A DNA stretch of 9,907 nucleotides, from NCBI GenBank assembly GCA_028290305.1, contig JAQGKC010000305.1:1-9907 (forward strand), in the 5' to 3' direction. This document shows positions 6,151 to 9,907 of this stretch, in pieces (position 1 is the stretch's first letter; each line of letters starts with the position of its first letter). The DNA is from Bradyrhizobium sp. (GTDB lineage: Bacteria; Pseudomonadota; Alphaproteobacteria; Rhizobiales; Xanthobacteraceae). The notes beneath the pieces were generated by a model. That model ran no database searches, was not told the origin of the DNA, and was given only the letters and a program-made list of their open reading frames with translations. A program made the position numbers and the translations under genes.

Positions 6151-7222
6151 ATGAAGCGGCTTGCGTGTTTATGGACCGAACTTGGAACGTCCCCAAGCAT
6201 CTTACTAACGTATCGCAACTCGCCACCCTCCTTGCACCGTTTGATCCCGCAGGCGTACCCCAGCAACAGAAGTACGTCATCGGGAATAGGTACGAGCATT
6301 ACCAACAGGCTGCGTGGTGCCTTCGGCAAGGGCATCAATGATCGAGTGCGGAGAACGTATGCATGGTTGGCGAAGAACTTTTCGGCGGGCGACCAGATCT
6401 ACGTCTTCGGCTTTAGCCGAGGTGCGTTCGAAGCGAGGTCGCTCGTGGGATTCCTGGATCGTTGCGGGCTGTCGACAAATGCCGAAGTCTCCATCGTCGC
6501 CGAGCTGTTCGAGAGATATCGGCGGCCCGACATCGTTCCGACTAGGTCCGACCTGATTTCGACGAGCAGGCTGCTGACGAAGGAAGAGCGCCGTTTCGTG
6601 GATGGAACGAGACCCGTAGAGGTCCGATTTCTGGGCATCTGGGATACGGTCCGATATCTCGACATCCCTTACGGGCGCATCCGCGGCTTCAGTCGATCCG
6701 AGAACCTTTTCCATGCAATCACCAGCACCGGCTCCTGCCTTACGATCCGCCAGGCTATCGCTATCGACGAGCACCGCGAGCCATACCGCGTCGAACATGT
6801 TGAATTGAATAGGCAGCAGGCGAGCGGTGCCGACATCGAGCAACGTTGGTTCGCCGGCGATCACTGCGACGTCGGCGGTGGACATCCGGGCGGTATGATT
6901 TCGAACGTTCCTCTCCGATGGATGCAACAGGAAGCCGCCGCAGCCGGCCTCCATTTCACGGGGGTTTAGCAACTGACCGGTGAGGAACACAGCTATACGC
7001 TCCACGATGCCTACAGAAGGTTCTTGGGCGGCGGCTTTCGCGTCGCCAGCCCTCGCTACTACCGCGATATCGAAAAGCGAAGGGGCATCCGAAGCAACCA
7101 TCGACGCCTCCGTGTTCGAGCGCTGTCGAGAGGACCGGCACTATCGTCCGAGCAATCTTCGAGTTTGGGCCGAAAAATTCGGATGCGATCTCGCGCGCCA
7201 AAAAAGCGACTTCCCCTTCTGA
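6151..7222 (+). pseudogene. Decayed DUF2235 / Tle1-like phospholipase gene
   Basis: The family is an alpha/beta hydrolase (PF09994) that includes type VI secretion phospholipase effectors. The longest piece (6151-6969, 272 codons) has GFSRGA (Ser89), FLGIWDTV (Asp165) and FAGDHCDVGGG (His238), the likely triad. Four lesions are visible. (1) After MKRLACL the frame is lost at the T run 6168-6170; one extra base would give FMDRTWN, the family's DGTWN motif. (2) The frame returns at GGG 6282-6284 just before GIGTS. (3) A TAG at 6967-6969 interrupts the protein, yet family-like sequence (HDAYRRFL) reads on in the same frame. (4) A shift between 7072 and 7090 moves the rest (TIDASVFER, YRPSNLRVWAEKFG) into another frame that ends at TGA 7220-7222. 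Full length would be about 355 residues. The start has a good Shine-Dalgarno, GGAAGG. Two shifts alone would leave a restored frame with about 37 wrong residues; the stop makes inactivation clear. Confidence 0.85.
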
Positions 7223-7233
7223 AGGGGCGGAAG
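7200..7233 (-). terminator. Rho-independent terminator of the AlpA-like gene
   Basis: Read on the minus strand, CCCCTTC and GAAGGGG (7227-7221 and 7219-7213) form a 7-bp stem around one base. An outer CTT/AAG pair (7233-7231 and 7212-7210) closes it with a small bulge. Four bases later comes a run of six T (7205-7200). It lies about 30 bp after the TAA of the minus-strand gene at 7263-7529 and overlaps the 3' end of the converging DUF2235 pseudogene. The plus strand has no T run after the stem, so it should act leftward only. Confidence 0.65.
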
Positions 7234-7262
7234 TGGCGTTGCTCCCTTATGTCGCGCGTCCA

Positions 7263-7529
7263 TTAGTTCGACATGTTGGTGTCAAGGAGCGCCAGAAGTG
7301 AGCACACCACTACTAGTCGCCGACGTCCGATCGTTGTCGTGACGATACGCCCGGCTCCTATCAACTCGTAAAGCTTCGTGCGTCCCAAGCCGGTCACTTC
7401 GCATGCATCGTCAATCGTGCAGGTGAGCCGCTGGGCGAATGGCATCGTGCTCGGATCTGCGGCTTTCGGAGCGGATAGACTGGCTTGTGACTGTAGTCCG
7501 CCCGTTTTCTCTCGTCGATTGTATCTCAC
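7263..7529 (-). CDS. AlpA/excisionase-like helix-turn-helix DNA-binding protein
   Basis: The product has 88 residues. An Ala/Ser/Pro-rich N-terminus of about 35 residues precedes a compact MerR-like winged helix-turn-helix: CTIDDACEVTGLGRTKLY at about 37-54, then ELIGAGRI and the basic wing TTTIGRRRLV to about 73. This is the pattern of excisionase/AlpA-type proteins that bend attachment-site DNA or activate integrase genes. The start is GTG 7529, set by a full AGGAGG (7540-7535) with a 5-nt spacer; a shorter start is possible. It ends at TAA (7265-7263) and has its own terminator. Its place at the far end of the element would put it next to the integrase in an excised circle, which suits a directionality factor. 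The role is inferred from fold and position; a plain transcription regulator is possible. Confidence 0.75.
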   Translation of the reverse strand: MRYNRREKTGGLQSQASLSAPKAADPSTMPFAQRLTCTIDDACEVTGLGRTKLYELIGAGRIVTTTIGRRRLVVVCSLLALLDTNMSN

Positions 7530-7542
7530 GTGGCCCTCCTAT

Positions 7543-7580
7543 TCGCACAATGCTGGACAGGACAAGAGTTGATTGTGCGA
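7543..7580 (-). promoter_or_regulatory. 9-bp perfect inverted repeat upstream of the AlpA-like gene
   Basis: TCGCACAAT (7543-7551) and ATTGTGCGA (7572-7580) are exact inverted repeats separated by 20 bp, ending three bases upstream of the Shine-Dalgarno of the gene at 7263-7529. Likely readings are a dimer operator (autoregulation or integrase-linked control), an accessory-protein binding site in the element end, or an RNA hairpin in the leader. Confidence 0.55.
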
Positions 7581-7778
7581 CGGGCAACGTCAATGCGAGC
7601 ACCCGAGAGCGCTCGCGTACGACAGCGCACGTCAGCGGCGGTTTGAATATTTCCGGACACCAAGGGCGACGAGGAAATTTTTCACGAATGCGCCGGCGAC
7701 AGTGAGGCATCGCGCCGAGGCTAGTCTGCTAATGTCGGCAGCAAATTCCCCAAGCGTTCGCCCCTGTTCACCAGCGTC

Positions 7779-7798
7779 TTATTCAACCATTATTCAAC
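7779..7798. repeat. Paired 9-bp direct repeats near the right end of the element
   Basis: TTATTCAAC occurs at 7779-7787 and again at 7790-7798, an 11-bp period, about 40 bp before tRNA-Glu. The period of about one helical turn mirrors the paired TTTGTTGGTAT repeats beside the integrase. They may be arm-type recombinase sites at the distal end, but the two repeat sequences share little beyond a GTTG core on opposite strands, so this is tentative. The rest of 7581-7835 shows no gene. Confidence 0.4.
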
Positions 7799-7835
7799 GA
7801 ACGCGGCTGATGGCTACCTAAGTGCCTGAGTTTGC

Positions 7836-7910
7836 TGGCGCTCCCTAGGGGAATCGAACCCCTGTTTCAGCCTTGAGAGGGCCGCGTCCTAACCGCTAGA
7901 CGAAGGGAGC
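7836..7910 (-). tRNA. tRNA-Glu(CTC)
   Basis: Read on the minus strand, the acceptor stem GCTCCCT (7910-7904) pairs with AGGGAGC (7846-7840), followed by discriminator G and an encoded CCA (7838-7836). The anticodon loop CTCTCAA (7879-7873) gives anticodon CTC at 7877-7875, which reads GAG. The D-arm TCGTCTAGCGG and T-arm AGGGGTTCGATTCCCCT are typical of tRNA-Glu. It marks the return to ordinary chromosomal genes to the right of the decayed element. Confidence 0.97.
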
Positions 7911-7923
7911 GTACGGCTGCAGG

Positions 7924-7951
7924 GAATAGCCTCGAAATCTCTTCCCCGCAA
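7924..7951 (-). promoter_or_regulatory. Possible promoter for tRNA-Glu
   Basis: On the minus strand TTGCGG (7951-7946) and CTATTC (7929-7924) stand 16 bp apart, 13 bp before the mature tRNA-Glu 5' end. The -35 half is good; the -10 half is a weak match. Position is right for a tRNA promoter, and it lies between the tRNA and the end of the upstream minus-strand gene (7984). Confidence 0.4.
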
Positions 7952-7983
7952 GGCGGCGCATGCACTCTTCCGGCGGATGCGGC

Positions 7984-8316
7984 TCAGGGTTCGCTGACAA
8001 ATCTCAGTTTTCCGGCCGGCTTGAGCGTATGCGCGTCGAAGGTGCGGATTTCGGTCGCTCCACCTATATCCAGCGTCACCACCAGCCGGTCGCCGGCGAC
8101 GCCGGTTGCGACGATGCGGGCGCCTTTCGGCAGCGTTGCCGCGATGTCGGTGGTCACAGCGCTTCCCTCGGTGCGGAAAAGACGATAGCCGATGGCGATG
8201 AGAACGGCTGCGACAGCCAGCGCCGTGGTGAGGCCCGCAATCAGCATCATCCGCCGCACCCGCGCGAACAAAGCGGCCTGTTCAGGTGTCGGTTCGGGCG
8301 CAACGGTGTCGGTCAT
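7984..8316 (-). CDS. Small single-helix membrane protein, DUF6476-like, function unknown
   Basis: This is a 110-residue protein with an acidic, proline-containing N-terminus (about 1-20), a short basic stretch (RVRRMM), one membrane helix at about 25-46 and a C-terminal soluble part of about 64 residues rich in beta-type sequence (LPKGARIVATGVAGDRLVVT, then EIRTFDAHTL). The soluble part would face the periplasm if the positive-inside rule holds. It resembles the small alphaproteobacterial family I know as DUF6476; that name is from memory. It is divergent from the pseudouridine synthase gene, with a short repeat-filled spacer between them, and may be co-transcribed with tRNA-Glu downstream. 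Reading frame and codon use look normal. No enzymatic motif is visible. Confidence 0.75.
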   Translation of the reverse strand: MTDTVAPEPTPEQAALFARVRRMMLIAGLTTALAVAAVLIAIGYRLFRTEGSAVTTDIAATLPKGARIVATGVAGDRLVVTLDIGGATEIRTFDAHTLKPAGKLRFVSEP

Positions 8317-8320
8317 GCGA

Positions 8321-8401
8321 GGCTCTTTGGAACAGGGCTCTTTAGGAAACAGGGCGCTTTAGGGAACAAGGCACTTCTTTGGAACAAGGCTCGTCTTCGA
8401 A
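8321..8401 (+). repeat. Degenerate tandem repeat, about 17 bp times 4.5, spanning the start of the pseudouridine synthase gene
   Basis: Copies run 8321-8335, 8336-8352, 8353-8369 and 8370-8387, with a partial one at 8388-8401. Each begins GGC and ends in a GGAACA-type core: GGCTCTTTGGAACAG, GGCTCTTTAGGAAACAG, GGCGCTTTAGGGAACAA, GGCACTTCTTTGGAACAA. The lengths are 15, 17, 17 and 18. The array fills the spacer between the divergent genes, and its fourth copy supplies the TTG start codon at 8379. Confidence 0.75.
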
Positions 8402-9410
8402 TAGCGGTCAAAGGCTTGAGGTCACCGTCGCCGGCGACGAGGGATCGGTCCGGCTCGACCGCGTGCTGGCGGTGCGCCATCCGGAACTGTCGCGCTCGCG
8501 GCTGAAAGCGCTGATCCTTGCGGGCCAGGTCTCGATTGCCGGCGACAGCGTCGGAAGCGCCCCGATCCGCGACCCCGCTTATCATGTCACATCCGGCGAT
8601 ACGATCACAATCGACGTGCCGGAAGCGGTCGCCGCCGAGCCCGCGGGCGAGGATATCGCGCTCGATATCGTCTACGAGGACGACGACATCATCGTCATCG
8701 ACAAGCCGAAAGGGCTCGTGGTGCATCCCGCCGCCGGGCACGAGACCGGCACGCTGGTCAACGCGCTAATTGCCCATTGCGGCGCAAGCCTTTCCGGCAT
8801 TGGCGGCGTCAGGCGTCCGGGTATCGTGCACCGGCTCGACAAGGACACCACCGGGCTGATGGTGGCGGCGAAGAACGACCGGGCGCATCAATCGCTGAGC
8901 GAGCAATTCGCCGACCACGGCCGCACCGGCGCGATGCGGCGCGGCTACATGGCATTCGCCTGGGACCTGCCCAACCGCCAGCGCGGCACCGTCGATGCGC
9001 CGATCGACCGGCATCCGCATGCCCGGGAGAAAATGGCGGTGCGCGAGAGTGGCCGCGAGGCCATCACCCACTGGGAAATTCAGGAATCCTATCAGGGGCG
9101 CGACGGCAAGCCGGTCGCGGCGCTTCTGGCCTGCCAGCTAGAGACCGGCCGTACCCATCAGATCCGGGTGCATCTCGCCCATATCGGTCATCCCTTGCTG
9201 GGCGACAGCGTCTACGGCCCGCACTTCAAAACCAAGGCCAGCCGTCTCGGCCCCGAAAGCCAGACGGCCCTCGACGCCCTCGGACGCCAAGCGCTGCACG
9301 CATACCTTCTTGCGCTCGAACACCCCAAAACCGGGGAGATTTTACATTGGGAACGGGGTCTGCCGGAGGATTTGCTTCTCCTGCAGGAAACCCTGCGAGC
9401 GACGCAATGA
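8379..9410 (+). CDS. RluA-family 23S rRNA pseudouridine synthase (RluC/RluD type)
   Basis: The enzyme converts specific uridines in large-subunit rRNA to pseudouridine. The 343-residue product has an S4 RNA-binding domain at about 23-75 (VRLDRVLAVRHPELSRSRLK), then the catalytic domain: DDIIVIDKPKGLVVHP at 102-117, GIVHRLDKDTTGLMV at 148-162 with catalytic Asp154, and GRTHQIRVHLAHIGHPLLGD at 257-276. Length and domain order fit RluC/RluD; which uridines it modifies cannot be told, so no symbol is given. The start is uncertain: TTG 8379 lies inside a tandem repeat and has only a weak upstream AGGGAA, but the frame is closed by a TAG at 8343-8345 and the S4 domain begins about 20 residues in, so the true start must be close. 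It directly precedes rpoH on the same strand, an arrangement common in Rhizobiales. Confidence 0.93.
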   Translation: MEQGSSSNSGQRLEVTVAGDEGSVRLDRVLAVRHPELSRSRLKALILAGQVSIAGDSVGSAPIRDPAYHVTSGDTITIDVPEAVAAEPAGEDIALDIVYEDDDIIVIDKPKGLVVHPAAGHETGTLVNALIAHCGASLSGIGGVRRPGIVHRLDKDTTGLMVAAKNDRAHQSLSEQFADHGRTGAMRRGYMAFAWDLPNRQRGTVDAPIDRHPHAREKMAVRESGREAITHWEIQESYQGRDGKPVAALLACQLETGRTHQIRVHLAHIGHPLLGDSVYGPHFKTKASRLGPESQTALDALGRQALHAYLLALEHPKTGEILHWERGLPEDLLLLQETLRATQ

Positions 9411-9520
9411 CGCAGGGCCTCGGAAAAAGTGTTGCTATGCCAATAGGTTATATCAGCCACACGGGGACGTGACCCCCGATATCCTTCCAAATGCCCCTCG
9501 ATTTGGTGTATGTTGCACCT

Positions 9521-9563
9521 GCGTTGAATATCCAACGCGGAACATCGCAGAGCGACTGGCTTT
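9521..9563 (+). promoter_or_regulatory. Possible EcfG-type promoter with an adjoining dyad, upstream of rpoH
   Basis: GGAAC (9539-9543) is a perfect -35 for the general stress sigma factor EcfG of alphaproteobacteria. CTTT follows after 16 bp (9560-9563), a 3 of 4 match to the -10 CGTT. Transcription would start near 9570 and give a leader of about 57 nt. Directly beside the -35 lies a dyad, GCGTTG (9521-9526) and CAACGC (9533-9538), which could be an operator. EcfG control of some rpoH paralogues is known in rhizobia; whether it applies here is inference from a short motif. Confidence 0.3.
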
Positions 9564-9626
9564 AACACAGCGGCCGCCTGCCTGGCCCGCCGCTATCGGG
9601 GGCCTGAACCACTGGAGGGCGCTAAA

Positions 9627-9907
9627 ATGGCCCGTACAGCTACCTTGCCGATTCTCAATGGAGAATCCGGCCTTTCCCGTTACCTCGCCGAGATACGCAA
9701 ATTTCCGATGCTGGAACCCCAGCAGGAATACATGCTCGCCAAACGCTGGCGCGAGCATGACGCTCGCGACGCGGCACATCACCTTGTCACCAGCCATCTC
9801 CGGCTCGTGGCCAAGATAGCCATGGGCTATCGCGGCTACGGATTGCCGATTTCCGAGGTCGTCTCGGAAGGCAATGTCGGCCTGATGCAGGCGGTGAAGC
9901 GGTTCGA
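9627..9907 (+). CDS. rpoH: RNA polymerase heat-shock sigma factor RpoH (sigma32), 3' part outside the window
   Basis: The first 93 codons of a protein normally about 300 residues long are present. RpoH directs RNA polymerase to heat-shock promoters. Visible marks are the N-terminal LPILNGESGLSRYLAEIRKF, then region 1.2/2.1 with LEPQQEYMLAKRWREH, and region 2.2 with AAHHLVTSHLRLVAKIA, GYRGYGLP and EVVSEGNVGLMQAVKRF, where core RNA polymerase binds. The ATG at 9627 follows GGAGG (9613-9617) at 9 nt. The upstream 200 bp hold a possible EcfG promoter and a dyad. Rhizobiales often have two or three rpoH copies with different control; the one next to an RluA-family gene is usually a chromosomal backbone copy. 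Nothing about the C-terminal half can be said. Confidence 0.95.
   Translation, partial: MARTATLPILNGESGLSRYLAEIRKFPMLEPQQEYMLAKRWREHDARDAAHHLVTSHLRLVAKIAMGYRGYGLPISEVVSEGNVGLMQAVKRF

Noticed and set aside
6277..7101. Minus-strand open frame of 274 codons opposite the DUF2235 pseudogene
   Set aside because: Shadow of a GC-rich gene: the plus strand shows clear DUF2235 motifs in order, and the minus translation shows no family.
7757..7767. CGCCCCTGT near the right end as a copy of tRNA-Leu for an attachment site
   Set aside because: It matches only 9 bases at the 5' end of the tRNA, whereas integrases of this type duplicate the 3' end.
9391..9417. CCCTGCG/CGCAGGG inverted repeat at the stop codon of the pseudouridine synthase gene as a terminator
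   Set aside because: The 13-nt loop is long and no T run follows; the next bases are CCTCGGAAAAAG. It may be chance, and read-through into rpoH cannot be excluded.
9560..9626. ROSE-type RNA thermometer in the rpoH leader
   Set aside because: ROSE elements control some rhizobial heat-shock genes, including an rpoH copy, but I see no convincing UUGCU-type pairing partner for the GGAGG at 9613-9617.
1..9907. CRISPR array, IS element with terminal inverted repeats, or toxin-antitoxin pair
   Set aside because: No regularly spaced repeats of 25-37 bp, no transposase motif and no paired small genes were seen on either strand.

Overview
The window looks like a piece of an alphaproteobacterial chromosome, most likely a Bradyrhizobiaceae-type member of the Rhizobiales (Bradyrhizobium, Rhodopseudomonas, Nitrobacter or Afipia). 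The reasons are high GC, an RluA-family pseudouridine synthase directly upstream of rpoH, a small one-helix membrane protein that resembles DUF6476, a DUF4102-type integrase at a tRNA gene, and a palindromic intergenic element of a kind I associate with this family. This is inference from sequence feel and gene order; no database search was possible.

Layout. Positions 1-292 hold the first codons of a minus-strand gene, a composite palindromic repeat and a good promoter. That promoter serves tRNA-Leu(CAA) at 293-377. A tyrosine recombinase gene (580-1950) starts about 200 bp past the tRNA, the usual arrangement of an integrative element using a tRNA 3' end. From about 378 to about 7835 the DNA looks like such an element, now strongly decayed. 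It holds some 700 bp with no gene (1951-2670), two small gene remnants (a possible EAL-domain end and an ABC ATPase start with its Walker A motif), and a membrane alpha/beta hydrolase whose catalytic triad is split by a frameshift. The second hydrolase half is fused to a formylglycine-generating-enzyme-like (SUMF1) domain. A DUF2235/Tle1-like phospholipase gene follows, with at least four inactivating lesions. The last gene is a minus-strand AlpA/excisionase-like helix-turn-helix gene with a strong ribosome binding site, its own terminator and a 9-bp inverted repeat in its leader.

From 7836 the backbone resumes: tRNA-Glu(CTC) and a DUF6476-like membrane protein on the minus strand, then the pseudouridine synthase and the start of the heat-shock sigma factor gene rpoH on the plus strand. 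rpoH is cut by the window end.

How it fits together. The integrase and the AlpA-like gene lie at opposite ends of the linear element. If the element excised, they would sit on either side of the joined attachment site. The cargo is two different membrane or lipid-directed serine hydrolases plus a SUMF1/lectin-fold protein, a combination worth asking about as an effector or defence module. In this genome it is a wreck: the DUF2235 gene is certainly broken and the hydrolase very probably is. The most useful observations are the exact lesions, the fused SUMF1 protein, the regulatory repeats around the AlpA-like gene, and a tandem repeat that carries the start codon of the pseudouridine synthase gene.
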